The translations under genes were made by a program, and so were the position numbers. A stretch of DNA of 64,000 bases from Candidatus Poribacteria bacterium. Its GTDB lineage: Bacteria > Poribacteria > WGA-4E > PCPOR2b. The notes under the pieces were generated by a model. The model was not told where the DNA came from. It did no database searches and saw nothing but the letters and a program-made list of their open reading frames with translations. Below, in pieces: positions 1 through 8,206 of the stretch. Within the stretch, counting starts at the first letter, position 1; each line of letters starts with the position of its first letter. The stretch is from positions 1 through 64,000 of the forward strand of contig JAPPKS010000016.1 in assembly GCA_028819845.1 (NCBI GenBank). Reading direction: 5' to 3'.

Positions 1-45
1 TTTGGATTTCTGAGTTTTGTCTCCACGCTTATCTGGCTACGTTGA

Positions 46-64
46 AATGTCAACAGAACCTAGT
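46..64. repeat. Relic end of a MITE-like element
   Basis: These 19 bases are identical to the right terminus of the complete MITE-like element at 50307-50628. They begin AATGTCAACAG and end CCTAGT. No matching left end is visible because the window starts just upstream, so this is either the end of an element that begins outside the window or a solo end. Confidence 0.6.
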
Positions 65-171
65 ATATTGCTGTTGGTGACGAGGCGGGTAGGGTGAGGG
101 TTTTTCGATAAGTTAAAGTTCAACATTCAAACGGAGTCAGTTCTTGTAGGATCATCTTACCGAATAGAGAG

Positions 172-203
172 GGATCAACTGAGCGGATAGCGAAGGCGAT
201 AGT
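172..203. repeat. Left arm of a perfect 32-bp inverted repeat
   Basis: This arm is the exact reverse complement of 574-605. The two arms enclose 370 bases containing one small gene (237-467). Diverged copies of the same unit occur at 1087-1116, 31924-31955, 41304-41335, 44715-44746 and 50529-50560. Two of those lie inside MITE-like elements, so the arm is probably a mobile or dispersed repeat rather than a terminator. Confidence 0.8.
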
Positions 204-236
204 CTACCCTAGTAATATCCTCCCCCTTTCATTGGC

Positions 237-467
237 TCATTTATTCTCAGACTGTTGTTTACACGACTTGCAAACAAAACTACCGTCTTTGTCGGCTTTG
301 CCGAAGTCATATTTGCGGCAGACATCGCATTGTAACTTATCGTCTTTTGAAAGGACGTTTAGCGCAATCGATCCGCCTACAAAACCGCCAATCCCATACA
401 TTAGTATTTGCGGCGTGTTACAGGCAAGACATGAAACAGTCATAAGAATAGGCAGAATAATCTTCAT
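237..467 (-). CDS. Small zinc-ribbon lipoprotein-like protein
   Basis: A 76-residue protein. The N-terminal 16 residues form a hydrophobic stretch ending in a cysteine (VSCLAC), which resembles a lipoprotein signal. A second, glycine-rich hydrophobic segment follows at about residues 22-40. The C-terminal 30 residues carry two CxxC knuckles (CDVC and CKSC) spaced like a rubredoxin-type zinc ribbon. A good ribosome site (GAGGTGAAACG) precedes the ATG. The gene is alone between two arms of a perfect 32-bp inverted repeat, so it may be a passenger of a small element. The function is unknown. A zinc ribbon on an exported or membrane-attached protein is unusual, and the alternative is a plain membrane protein with a cytoplasmic ribbon. 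Confidence 0.65.
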   Translation of the reverse strand: MKIILPILMTVSCLACNTPQILMYGIGGFVGGSIALNVLSKDDKLQCDVCRKYDFGKADKDGSFVCKSCKQQSENK

Positions 468-573
468 CGTTTCACCTCTTATTTACAATAGTTTCTGCCA
501 TTTCGTTTGGAATCGTTTACTGGTGGCGGTCACGGAGAAGACTATTCATGAAAACTATCGCGGCAGCCGGCAA

Positions 574-605
574 ACTATCGCCTTCGCTATCCGCTCAGTT
601 GATCC
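574..605. repeat. Right arm of a perfect 32-bp inverted repeat
   Basis: Exact reverse complement of 172-203. It begins ACTATCGCC and ends GTTGATCC. A related TTGATTGC segment follows at once, at about 615-625. No obvious target-site duplication flanks the pair. Confidence 0.8.
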
Positions 606-988
606 TATTTGGTCAGTTGATTGCACAATGAAACCTACAACGGCGGCTTCCGTTGTTGCACGATGGGGCGTTGTCATTCGACGCTTCATTACAAAGTGCG
701 GGGTAGGACGCTCCGCCCTTTTAGCGTCTCGATTGCCTTGACATACCCTTCAATCCGCTGCCTGTGAAAGCCTTAAATTGCTCCTATATACTATGCTAAT
801 AATTTCGCATGTTAATCGTCTCAAAAGACGTAAAGATCTTTTTTCTTGGTTACCTTTTGGTTACCTCACGATTTCAATGAACCCGCACCACAAGCGGGCC
901 GGTGCATTTCGAAAAAAGGTAACCACCAACCTCGCCTCGCCCGTAAATCGCCAATTTTTCATTGCGTTTCTTTTCTAATTTTTCCCTG
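606..988. other. Gene-free stretch
   Basis: No coding region with a ribosome site and plausible composition was found on either strand. Open frames here read through repeat-like sequence and have no start signal. Apart from the inverted repeat to the left and the terminator to the right, I see nothing identifiable. Confidence 0.5.
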
Positions 989-1028
989 AAAAAAAAAGGG
1001 GGAGACACCTGGCGGTGTCGCTCCCTTT
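989..1028 (-). terminator. Rho-independent terminator downstream of the DUF2851 gene
   Basis: Read on the minus strand, a stem of about 15 pairs (AAAGGGAGCGACACC opposite GGTGTCTCCCCCTTT, two mismatches) with a 4-base loop is followed by nine T residues. It lies 113 bases past the stop of the DUF2851 gene and would end the transcript covering the DUF2851 gene, and perhaps trpG as well. Confidence 0.8.
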
Positions 1029-1086
1029 AAACACTGAATTGTCGGCAGCGCTATCATTCCAATTCCCCTTGGACTGCGCAATTATG

Positions 1087-1116
1087 TCTATCGCCTTCCC
1101 CATCCGCTCAACTGAT
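1087..1116. repeat. Diverged copy of the 32-bp dispersed repeat
   Basis: The segment TCTATCGCCTTCCCCATCCG followed by CTCAACTGAT matches the 574-605 arm with several substitutions. The phrase ACCCAACCTAC that ends many repeat-bearing intergenic regions in this window follows it directly. Confidence 0.55.
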
Positions 1117-1140
1117 AGCTGAACCCAACCTACTAGCACT

Positions 1141-2547
1141 TTAAGGATTGGGGGCGACGTTGTCGTCTACCGCGCCGCTGTTGAAGATTGGACAGAGTTC
1201 ACAGAGTTGGCTTTTGCAGAAGTTTTCGTGGAGGTAGATTGCTCCCTGTTGCTTTTTGGCGGTGGGTGAGATGCTCTGGATAGGTTGTTGTTCGGTGAAG
1301 ATTTGGGCGGTAAGGTCTTTGGTTATACGGTTGTCCTGAAGTTTTGGATGGCGGTCGTAGAGTTTTTGAACCGCGTCAGACAATCTGGAACTCTGCGACT
1401 CTTCCGCCCATACAAGCGCCAGCGGCAGCAACGTGTTGATGATAATGTCAGAAGCCCGTGGTTTCCCAATCATTGCCGTTCCCGCCGGTGAAATTCCTTT
1501 CCCAAAATGGGAATGGCTCGACCAGTAACCGGCGGCGGGAATCATTAATAACGCTGACAGTTCACGCCGTATTCGTAGCAAGCCACTCTTGTCAGTCGTG
1601 GCTGCGGCTTCGATGTGGGGAACGAATTCCGCCATCAAGCTATCCGTCCGGGAATTAATCAGCATACCCATCGCGGCGATGCGGCGAGTGGGGTAGTTCG
1701 GCGGCCGCGTGTTTCCGAACCGCCACACATCCCCCGACATTTGATTGGAATTCTCGTATTGCGCAGAAGCAGCCCATAGTGTTTCTAACTGAGATATGAA
1801 CGGTGTATCGGCTTCGCCGGGATGGGGAAACCTAGATTGCGAGGGGAGTAAGCCCGCAACCCCGAGCAGTATCGCTTGAATTTCCTCATTCGACTTGCCC
1901 ATCAGTTGCGAGATGGGAACGCGTTGCGCAAGTTCCCGAAAGGATTCGCGGTTTAATTTGTACCCCAGCGCATCCATGATTCCCGCGTAGAGCAACTGCT
2001 CAAAATCGACCGAAACGCGCAGCGCTTGCATCGCCTCTTTATGCGCGATGAGCCGCTCTTGTCCGAGTTGATCGAAAACCGATTTGAGCGGTTCAATCTT
2101 CAGCCTTCTGCCTGTAATTCGACATTCTAGCCGATCCGCTTTCGGATTTTTGTATTCGTCGATTAGTTCCACCAACGGTGCGTTTAGCCGGCGAGACAGT
2201 TCTAACGTCGGAATCCGATTGCCGTTTTGAGTCCGGGTTCGCAGATTGATATCGTCATCCCAAAAAACAACATGCAGAACGGCGCGGTTATACTTTGAGT
2301 CGAGATGATGCTTGTGATCGTACCAATTGGACGAAGAAACGTGAATCTCAATATCACCCGTTAACAACTTCCCATTGACTAGAATTTCAGCTCCAGCGAA
2401 GTCGGGCCCCTCGTTATGATTCCACTGCCCGGTTTTCAGCACTTGCAAAGTACGTCCGTCCGTCGCCTTCAACTCAAAGTCAAAAAAGCGTCGATCATTC
2501 CATAATTTCTGAACGAGGTTTTCATCAATGTTGCTAAGGTCCGGCAT
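1141..2547 (-). CDS. DUF2851 family protein
   Basis: A 468-residue protein that I recognise as DUF2851, a family of unknown function found in Bacteroidetes and related groups. The N-terminal block around residues 35-75 has the family pattern GxWNxxEGPDF, then a GDIEIHVxxxxW segment, followed by HVVFWDD. The length matches full members. A cysteine group near the C-terminus (FCKSQLCELCPIF) could bind metal or a cluster. There is no signal peptide, so it is probably cytoplasmic. It lies 98 bases downstream of trpG on the same strand and ends at a strong terminator, so it may share the trp transcript, though nothing links it biochemically. No strong ribosome site precedes the ATG. Confidence 0.8.
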   Translation of the reverse strand: MPDLSNIDENLVQKLWNDRRFFDFELKATDGRTLQVLKTGQWNHNEGPDFAGAEILVNGKLLTGDIEIHVSSSNWYDHKHHLDSKYNRAVLHVVFWDDDINLRTRTQNGNRIPTLELSRRLNAPLVELIDEYKNPKADRLECRITGRRLKIEPLKSVFDQLGQERLIAHKEAMQALRVSVDFEQLLYAGIMDALGYKLNRESFRELAQRVPISQLMGKSNEEIQAILLGVAGLLPSQSRFPHPGEADTPFISQLETLWAASAQYENSNQMSGDVWRFGNTRPPNYPTRRIAAMGMLINSRTDSLMAEFVPHIEAAATTDKSGLLRIRRELSALLMIPAAGYWSSHSHFGKGISPAGTAMIGKPRASDIIINTLLPLALVWAEESQSSRLSDAVQKLYDRHPKLQDNRITKDLTAQIFTEQQPIQSISPTAKKQQGAIYLHENFCKSQLCELCPIFNSGAVDDNVAPNP

Positions 2548-2645
2548 CTGTATAATCCGTCACTGAATGGAAGATTAGGTAACAAAGGTATATGATACTA
2601 TACCAAAGAAACGGTGATAAATCCAGAAACATTCGGAGCTTCATG

Positions 2646-3209
2646 TTAAATTTGCAAGAAATTTTGCAATAGCGGTTTGCCGGCGTCTGTTAGAATTGAT
2701 TCCGGATGAAATTGCACACCCCAGATTGGATGTTCCAGGTGCCGGATTCCCATAATTTCGTCTTGGTCGGTCCATGCCGTGAGTTTAAAACAGTCTGGCA
2801 GCGTCTCCTTTTTCACGATGAGCGAATGGTAGCGCGTCGCCTCAAACGGGTTTTCCAGATCGTTGAATATTTCCTCGCCGTCGTGGTGAATCATAGATGT
2901 CTTACCGTGCATCAGCCGCTCCGCCCGGACAACGTCGCCGCCGAAGGCTTCGCCGATGCACTGATGCCCCAAGCAGACGCCGAGCAACGGCAAACGGCCG
3001 GCAAAATAACGAATCAACTCGCAGGAGATGCCTGCCTCGCGCGGCGTGCAGGGGCCCGGCGAAATTACAATCTTCTCAGGTGCAATGTCTTCAACCTGTT
3101 CAATAGTAATTTTGTCGTTGCGGTGGACAACAAGATTCGCACCAAGTTCACCGAGATATTGGACGAGATTGTAAGTAAATGAGTCGTAGTTGTCAATCAT
3201 GAGTACCAT
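2646..3209 (-). CDS. trpG: Anthranilate synthase glutamine amidotransferase subunit
   Basis: A 187-residue class I glutamine amidotransferase. It releases ammonia from glutamine and passes it to TrpE to make anthranilate, the first committed step of tryptophan synthesis. The nucleophile is Cys79 in GVCLGHQ, and the rest of the triad is His168 and Glu170 in HPES. The N-terminus ([11 protein letters not shown]) is typical of TrpG/PabA. PabA, the folate enzyme, looks alike, but the position 62 bases behind trpE makes TrpG the better call. AAGGA lies 7 bases before the ATG. It is the last recognised gene of the hisI-trpE-trpG operon under the attenuator at 5246-5410. Confidence 0.93.
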   Translation of the reverse strand: MVLMIDNYDSFTYNLVQYLGELGANLVVHRNDKITIEQVEDIAPEKIVISPGPCTPREAGISCELIRYFAGRLPLLGVCLGHQCIGEAFGGDVVRAERLMHGKTSMIHHDGEEIFNDLENPFEATRYHSLIVKKETLPDCFKLTAWTDQDEIMGIRHLEHPIWGVQFHPESILTDAGKPLLQNFLQI

Positions 3210-3271
3210 GGTTTTTTCCTTAATTAAGTATGCCTGTAGTTTCTCACATCTTTTTTCTGATTTGAAAACGC

Positions 3272-4756
3272 TTATTCCAATCCCGCCTCCGCAAATTCAA
3301 TGGCTCTCAATCCCGCCTGCGCCTTGTTCAGCGTTTCCTCGAATTCGAATTCGGGTACAGAGTCCGCAACGATCCCGGCGCCAGCCTGGATGTAGGCAAC
3401 ACCGTCCACGACGACGAGGGTACGAATCGTAATCGCCGTGTCTGCGCTGCCGGAGAAACTGAAGTAACCGACCGCGCCCCCGTAGGGTCCCCGCCGGGTC
3501 GGCTCGAGTTCCTCAATAATCTCCATAGCGCGAATTTTCGGTGCGCCGGACAGCGTTCCAGCGGGGAGACAGGCGCGAATGACGTCAAAAGCGGTCTGTC
3601 CCTCGCGCAGTCGCCCTTCGACGTGCGAAGCGATGTGCATTACATGCGAATAGCGTTCGATTACCATCATCTCGCTCACGCGAACCGTGTGGTATTCGCA
3701 GACTCGGCCGAGGTCGTTTCGCCCCAGATCGACGAGCATCACATGTTCGGCGCGTTCTTTCGGATCGGCGAGCAACTCTTCAGCGAGTGCAGCGTCTTCG
3801 GCGGTGGTACGCCCGCGGGGTCTCGTTCCGGCGATTGGTCGGGTCTCTGCGCGCCCGTTCTCTACACGCACCATCATCTCCGGGGAAGCCCCGACGATTT
3901 GGAGGCCGGCGAATTTGAGATAGTACATATAGGGCGAGGGATTGACCGTGCGCAGCGCCCGGTAAATTTCAAAGGCATCGACAGAAATCGGTCGGCTGAA
4001 CCGTTGTGACGGAACGACTTGAATGATGTCCCCCGCGGCGACGTACTCCTTCGCGCGAAGGACGACAGATTCGTAACCTGCTTTCGTGAAATTCGATGTA
4101 ATCTGTTTTTGGGTGTTATCCTCTGGCGCTTTCTTGCCGGGATTCGTGCGAAGCGGACGCTTGAGTTTCGCAATCAACACGTCAATTCGATTGATTGCGT
4201 CTGCATACGCTGCGTCAACATCACCGTCAATATGCGCGTTGGCGATGACCTTAATCCGGTGATTCACATGATCGAAGACCAAGAGCGTATCGGCGGTCAT
4301 GAAATAGCAATCGGGTAAATCCCGGTCATCCTCGGTGCAATCGGGTAATTCTTCGACCAGCCGCACGACATCATAACTGAGGTAGCCCACAACCCCGCCG
4401 TGGAAATGAGGCAGTCCTTCGACGTGCACCGGCTGGTAGCGATTCATCAGCGCTTCAAGCTGCGTGAGCGCGTCCCTTGATTCACACTCGACGATTTTGC
4501 CGGTTCGCACTTCCGTGATTTTAACCTGTTTCCCCTTGCTCTGAAACAGGATGGACGGATTCGCGCCGAGGAAGGAGTAACGAGCGAGATTTTCGCCGCC
4601 TTCGACGCTTTCCAAAAGGAATGCGTACTCATCGCCGCCAATCTTGTAAAATGCGGATACCGGGGTCTCCATGTCCGCCAAGATGGATTTGTAAACGGGA
4701 ATCAAATTACCGTATTGCGCTTTTTCCCGAAAATCTTTCAAAGTCGGGTAATACAT
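3272..4756 (-). CDS. trpE: Anthranilate synthase component I
   Basis: A 494-residue chorismate-binding enzyme that converts chorismate and ammonia, supplied by TrpG, to anthranilate and pyruvate. The N-terminal LLES motif at residues 47-50 is the tryptophan-binding element of feedback-inhibited TrpE, so allosteric control is expected. The catalytic C-terminal half has SPYMYYL, GTRPRG and [17 protein letters not shown] blocks and is full length. AAGGAG lies 8 bases before the ATG. The gene is 78 bases behind hisI and 62 bases ahead of trpG. Two small hairpins sit in the hisI-trpE gap. PabB and isochorismate synthase are less likely because of LLES and the neighbours. Confidence 0.95.
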   Translation of the reverse strand: MYYPTLKDFREKAQYGNLIPVYKSILADMETPVSAFYKIGGDEYAFLLESVEGGENLARYSFLGANPSILFQSKGKQVKITEVRTGKIVECESRDALTQLEALMNRYQPVHVEGLPHFHGGVVGYLSYDVVRLVEELPDCTEDDRDLPDCYFMTADTLLVFDHVNHRIKVIANAHIDGDVDAAYADAINRIDVLIAKLKRPLRTNPGKKAPEDNTQKQITSNFTKAGYESVVLRAKEYVAAGDIIQVVPSQRFSRPISVDAFEIYRALRTVNPSPYMYYLKFAGLQIVGASPEMMVRVENGRAETRPIAGTRPRGRTTAEDAALAEELLADPKERAEHVMLVDLGRNDLGRVCEYHTVRVSEMMVIERYSHVMHIASHVEGRLREGQTAFDVIRACLPAGTLSGAPKIRAMEIIEELEPTRRGPYGGAVGYFSFSGSADTAITIRTLVVVDGVAYIQAGAGIVADSVPEFEFEETLNKAQAGLRAIEFAEAGLE

Positions 4757-4786
4757 TGAGAAGTCTCCTTGCTAACTGTGGGCGCC

Positions 4787-4828
4787 CCGTCAAATGACGG
4801 CATTGGTTGCGGCCATCAGACCGCAACC
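4787..4828. other. Two intercistronic hairpins between hisI and trpE
   Basis: CCGTCA and TGACGG form a 6-bp stem with a 2-base loop at 4787-4800. GGTTGCGG (4805-4812) and CCGCAACC (4821-4828) form a perfect 8-bp stem with an 8-base loop. Neither is followed by a T run on the minus strand, so they are unlikely to terminate. They could set mRNA stability or processing between hisI and trpE. Confidence 0.5.
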
Positions 4829-4834
4829 ACACGG

Positions 4835-5218
4835 TTACGAATAAACTGCGCCCGGGTCAAAAACTTTCGTACCAACGATGCGTGCCGAATTGCCGTTGGG
4901 GGAGACTTCCCGGAAAAAACAGGAGCGGTACCCTACGTGGCATGCCCCGCCTTTCTGCACGACCTTGATGAGAAGCGTGTCCGCATCGCAATCGAAAGCT
5001 AGCGAGCGTACATCTTGGGTGTGCCCCGAAGTCTCCCCCTTTACCCAGTATTTCTGGCGGGAGCGGCTCCAGAACGTGACGCGCCCTGATTCAAGCGTTC
5101 GCCGCACCGCTTCTCGGTTCATGTAACCCATCATCAGTACGTCGTTGTTCTCGTAATCTTGTATGATTGCCGGGATGAGTCCGTTTGAATCGAATTTGAG
5201 TTCGTCAAGCATTTGCAT
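4835..5218 (-). CDS. hisI: Phosphoribosyl-AMP cyclohydrolase
   Basis: A 127-residue stand-alone HisI that opens the adenine ring of phosphoribosyl-AMP in histidine synthesis. DCDAD at residues 76-80 gives the magnesium-binding aspartates. Cys77, Cys93 and Cys100 (in CHVGYRSC) are the expected zinc ligands. There is no fused HisE domain. A longer frame is open upstream, but the ATG at 5218 is chosen because AGGAGG lies 9 bases before it, and the extra residues would be encoded by the terminator region. It is the first structural gene after the leader attenuator and is followed by trpE and trpG. This unusual his-trp mixture matches the leader peptide, which contains both Trp and His codons. Confidence 0.93.
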   Translation of the reverse strand: MQMLDELKFDSNGLIPAIIQDYENNDVLMMGYMNREAVRRTLESGRVTFWSRSRQKYWVKGETSGHTQDVRSLAFDCDADTLLIKVVQKGGACHVGYRSCFFREVSPNGNSARIVGTKVFDPGAVYS

Positions 5219-5245
5219 CGAGATTTTCCTCCTAACAGTTGGCAT

Positions 5246-5284
5246 AAAAAAAGCCGTAGACAACGGGACGTATGCCTACGGCTT
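5246..5284 (-). terminator. Attenuator terminator of the hisI-trpEG operon
   Basis: On the minus strand a 9-bp perfect stem (AAGCCGTAG with CTACGGCTT, 16-base loop) runs into seven T residues (AAGCC side 5284-5276, CTACGG side 5259-5251). It lies between the leader peptide stop and the hisI ribosome site, with no gene before it except the leader peptide. This is the position of an amino-acid attenuator. Confidence 0.88.
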
Positions 5285-5334
5285 AAAACTATCAAATGAA
5301 TGCGAATTCTATTTCAGCAAAGGCATACTCCTCC
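5270..5334 (-). promoter_or_regulatory. Antiterminator pairing of the leader
   Basis: On the minus strand GTATGCCT (5328-5321), at the end of the leader peptide, is an exact 8-base complement of AGGCATAC (5277-5270). The latter covers the end of the ascending stem and part of the loop of the terminator. Pairing would prevent the terminator. Upstream, CTCCTCC in the leader codons complements GGAGGAG (5334-5328), and GGCAT within the Trp-His codons complements ATGCC. Together these give the classical 1:2, 2:3 and 3:4 alternatives. The complements are read directly; the switching is inferred. Confidence 0.75.
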
Positions 5335-5410
5335 CACTCCAGATTGAATGCCACCAATGCCAGTTATGTGTTGCCGTATTGGAATGGAGGAGGAGATTCG
5401 AAAATTTCAT
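5309..5410 (-). CDS. trpL: Leader peptide rich in Trp and His
   Basis: A 33-codon open frame, ATG at 5410 and TAG ending at 5309, whose centre reads HNWHWWHSIW. It has four Trp codons (residues 17, 19, 20, 24) and four His codons (residues 9, 15, 18, 21). Weak AAGG elements precede the ATG. The Trp/His cluster lies just before the segment that can form the antiterminator, so a ribosome stalled for charged tRNA-Trp or tRNA-His would free that segment and let RNA polymerase continue into hisI-trpE-trpG. Ordinary trp leaders contain only Trp runs. The mixture fits an operon that carries both a his and trp genes. The family logic is established for enteric attenuators; its operation here is inferred. 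Confidence 0.88.
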   Translation of the reverse strand: MKFSNLLLHSNTATHNWHWWHSIWSGRSMPLLK

Positions 5411-5441
5411 CAGCCTTGCCTTTCGCTGCTATTTGCTAAAG

Positions 5442-5469
5442 GGTATCATAACCGGGATTTGTGTGTCAA
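5442..5469 (-). promoter_or_regulatory. Candidate promoter of the leader and hisI-trpE-trpG
   Basis: On the minus strand a perfect TTGACA (5469-5464) is followed by an AT-rich segment TTATGATACC. The -10 placement is ambiguous: GATACC gives a 16-base spacer and TGATAC 15. The position, about 30 bases before the leader ATG, is right for an attenuated operon. Confidence 0.55.
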
Positions 5470-5702
5470 GGAAAAACCGGCGGCGCGCAAATCTCAACGT
5501 AATATTACTTGAATCACTATGAAAAAGAGCGATTGACGGGGCGATTCATGTGTAGATGTGATTGCCGTATTTTATGTTAGATTAACCGAATGATGACTCA
5601 ACGGCATCGCTCTGCTAGCCGAAAACTCCTTACACACATTTCGGTAGGTGCGGTTTTCAACCACGGGGCAAATACATTCATAAATGAAAAAACAAGAGAG
5701 AA

Positions 5703-6545
5703 TCAATTCTTATCTACACTCCGAAGTTTCCCGCGAAGGAAATCTACACTCTCCTTAACCTCTGCTTCCTTGAGGCCGTGAAGAATCAAGGGGCCGTCGA
5801 ATCCAGTTTTGTGTAGCAGGGACAGATAAAAATCGTAATCCAAAACCCCTCGACCGGCGGCTACATCCCCCGCTTCGCCATCACGGCTCAAGTCTTTGGC
5901 ATGTGCAATAACGATATACTCGCCTAAGAGAGCGAACGCCTCGTCAAGAATTTCGCGCATGCGCGGCAATTCGCCAGTGTGAAAGATGTTGGCGGCATCC
6001 ATCACCACTTTCAAATACGGCGACTGCATCTCATCAAGCAGAAGGCGGCCTTTCCTCGCTGAATCCACTACATTCGACACTTCGGGCTCAAAGCCGAGTG
6101 TGACGCCGTGTTCTTCCGCAATTTGCAACGCTTCCCACATTGATGTGATCAGGTCTTTCCACGCCCGCGGCGAATCGTTTTCAGGGTGGCGGCGCCACAT
6201 GTTTTCGGGATCCCGCGTGCCTGTGCACAACGTAATCACCGATGTGCCAAGCCGATTGCACACAGACGCGAGTTCACGCAGCCGCCGCAGCCCGGTGCGG
6301 CGGTTCTGAACATCGGGGTGAATCATGTTAAACGTACCGGACACTGCTGCCATCGTAATGTCCCGCGATGACATCTCCCGGCGGATGGCGTCGCAGTGTT
6401 CAACTTCAATGCGGTCAGGCATAGACGGCAACCCGGCGCAGACCATGTTGAATTGCACGCAGCCCAAACCGTATGCCTTCACAGCATCCAAGGTTTCTTC
6501 AAGCGTCGGGCGAATGAACGTCTTCGCGAAAATTCCTATCTGCAT
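5703..6545 (-). CDS. Sugar phosphate isomerase/epimerase-like TIM barrel
   Basis: A 280-residue xylose-isomerase-like TIM barrel (AP endonuclease 2 superfamily). The sequence shows the family alternation of strands with acidic and histidine metal-ligand candidates: LGFEPEVSNV near the middle, MDAANIFHTGE, and IAHAKDLS towards the end. It has no signal peptide. Such proteins usually isomerise or epimerise sugars or act on inositol-type compounds, but the substrate cannot be read here. AAGGAAG lies 7 bases before the ATG. The gene stands between the trp leader promoter region and the divergent mobA and is probably transcribed alone. Confidence 0.8.
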   Translation of the reverse strand: MQIGIFAKTFIRPTLEETLDAVKAYGLGCVQFNMVCAGLPSMPDRIEVEHCDAIRREMSSRDITMAAVSGTFNMIHPDVQNRRTGLRRLRELASVCNRLGTSVITLCTGTRDPENMWRRHPENDSPRAWKDLITSMWEALQIAEEHGVTLGFEPEVSNVVDSARKGRLLLDEMQSPYLKVVMDAANIFHTGELPRMREILDEAFALLGEYIVIAHAKDLSRDGEAGDVAAGRGVLDYDFYLSLLHKTGFDGPLILHGLKEAEVKESVDFLRGKLRSVDKN

Positions 6546-6693
6546 TAGTCTTCCTTTACAAAGAGGGATTGAACTCAGAAATCAAGGCAGTTGCAGCCTA
6601 TCAGAATAGCTGTAATCCGTCAATGATGATTTCTGAAATTTTAGATTTTCTGTTGACGCGGCTAGGCCAGAATGATATGATGGATAAAATATC

Positions 6694-7335
6694 ATGCAAA
6701 CCGTCAAGGACTCCACAACAGGAATCATCCTCGCTGGCGGAAGCAGCCGTCGAATGGGGCAGAACAAGGCGCTAATGCGGCTTGGCTGTGCCACGCTCAT
6801 TGAACACACGCTTTATCAAATGAGATTGGTCACGACTAATCTCCTACTGATTACGAACACCCCATCGCAGTTTGGGCATCTAGGCGTGCGGATGTATACA
6901 GATCTTGTTCCAAACATGGGTGCATTGGGCGGCATATTTACCGGGCTCACCCATGCAGACAATCCCGCCGTAATCTGTGTTGCATGTGATATGCCGCTGC
7001 TGCAGCCGAGACTATTGTCTTATTTGACCACAATCTTGGGCGAAGACGATGCCGTTGTTCCGTATGTTGAGAATCCGGATTCCACTGGCCCAAAATTTCA
7101 AACGCTGTCAGCCGTCTATTCCAAGAAGTGTTTGTCTGCCATCAAGCAGATGTTCGCCGAGGGTGAACTGCGCGTCCATGAATTATACAATCGTATCTCC
7201 GTTCGTGTTGTCCCGCCCTCTGAATGGCGGCAATTTGATCCGCACGGGCATTCGTTTTTTAACATCAATACTCCCGAAGATTTTAACATCGTGAGACGGA
7301 TAAATCATTCTACTCAGGAAGGGGTTGAAATTTGA
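6694..7335 (+). CDS. mobA: Molybdenum cofactor guanylyltransferase
   Basis: A 213-residue nucleotidyltransferase of the MobA family, which adds GMP from GTP to molybdopterin. The N-terminal signature LAGGSSRRMGQNKAL (residues 13-27) binds the nucleotide, and ACDMPLL near residue 98 supplies the metal-binding aspartate. The length is normal. A related family member (MocA, cytidylyl) is possible but less similar by the signature. The stop codon overlaps the TTG start of the next gene by three bases, indicating translational coupling to an amidohydrolase. No molybdoenzyme gene is visible in the window. Confidence 0.82.
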   Translation: MQTVKDSTTGIILAGGSSRRMGQNKALMRLGCATLIEHTLYQMRLVTTNLLLITNTPSQFGHLGVRMYTDLVPNMGALGGIFTGLTHADNPAVICVACDMPLLQPRLLSYLTTILGEDDAVVPYVENPDSTGPKFQTLSAVYSKKCLSAIKQMFAEGELRVHELYNRISVRVVPPSEWRQFDPHGHSFFNINTPEDFNIVRRINHSTQEGVEI

Positions 7336-8180
7336 AAAATATACCAATTGTTGATACCCATGTTCACTTATGGGATCAAGGTGCGTTGAGATATCCGTGG
7401 CTTGAAGATGCTCCGCCATCATTTGCTAGTCCACATGCGTTAGCGGAATATCGAGCCGCTCATGGAGAAATTAATATTGAAGCGCTGGTCTTTGTGCAAT
7501 GCGGCGGGTATGATGGAGTCGTGGAAGCGGAATGGGTGGCTTCTCTGGCAAGAGACGATGCTAGGCTTAAAGGAATTGTAGCGGAAGCACCTGTCTATAA
7601 TGGGGAGGAAGTCAGACCAGTACTCGAAAAGCTGGCTGATATTCAATTAGTCAAAGGCGTCCGACACGTTATTGAAGGCGAAAGCATTGAATTTTGCGTA
7701 CAGCCGAATTTCGTAAAAGGGGTGCAGATACTTGAAGAATTTGGTTTCAGCTTTGACATCTGTATCCGTCACCCGCAGTTGGCAAATACCATTCAAATGG
7801 TGAAGCAGTGTCCGAACATCCAGTTCATACTGGATCACATTGCAAAACCCGATATTAAAGGGCAAATCTTCGATCCGTGGCGGCGCGAATTAAAAACACT
7901 GTCCGAATTTCCGAATATCGTCTGCAAAATTTCTGGCTTAGCAACGGAAGCCGATCACGAGAATTGGACTCGTGACGATATGAAGCCGTACATAGAGCAT
8001 GTGATAGAATGTTTCAGTTTTGAGCGCGTGATGTACGGCAGTGATTGGCCTGTTTCGACGGCCGCAACGGAGTATCCGCGGTGGGTTGATACGCTGAAGT
8101 GGGCGGTGCAAGACTATTCTGAGGATGAAATCAATAAGTTATTCCACGACAACGCTATCCAGTTTTACAGGTTAAGCTGA
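7332..8180 (+). CDS. Amidohydrolase 2 / aldonolactonase-like protein
   Basis: A 282-residue metal-dependent hydrolase of the amidohydrolase-2 group (COG3618 type), relatives of which hydrolyse sugar lactones such as fuconolactone. His10 and His12 in DTHVHLWD and the aspartate in YGSDWPV (about residue 237) are the expected metal and catalytic residues, and ILDHIAKP holds another histidine. The start is TTG at 7332, overlapping the mobA stop, and AGGAAGGGG lies about 8 bases upstream. The next gene, an Ldh-family dehydrogenase, is 26 bases downstream, so the two may act in one catabolic pathway for a sugar acid or hydroxy acid. The substrate is unknown. Confidence 0.82.
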   Translation: MKNIPIVDTHVHLWDQGALRYPWLEDAPPSFASPHALAEYRAAHGEINIEALVFVQCGGYDGVVEAEWVASLARDDARLKGIVAEAPVYNGEEVRPVLEKLADIQLVKGVRHVIEGESIEFCVQPNFVKGVQILEEFGFSFDICIRHPQLANTIQMVKQCPNIQFILDHIAKPDIKGQIFDPWRRELKTLSEFPNIVCKISGLATEADHENWTRDDMKPYIEHVIECFSFERVMYGSDWPVSTAATEYPRWVDTLKWAVQDYSEDEINKLFHDNAIQFYRLS

Positions 8181-8206
8181 AATCATGGTAAGGGGCGCTA
8201 AAAGAT

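Noticed and set aside
232-741. 169-codon plus-strand frame
   Set aside because: It is antisense to the small zinc-ribbon gene and crosses an inverted-repeat arm.
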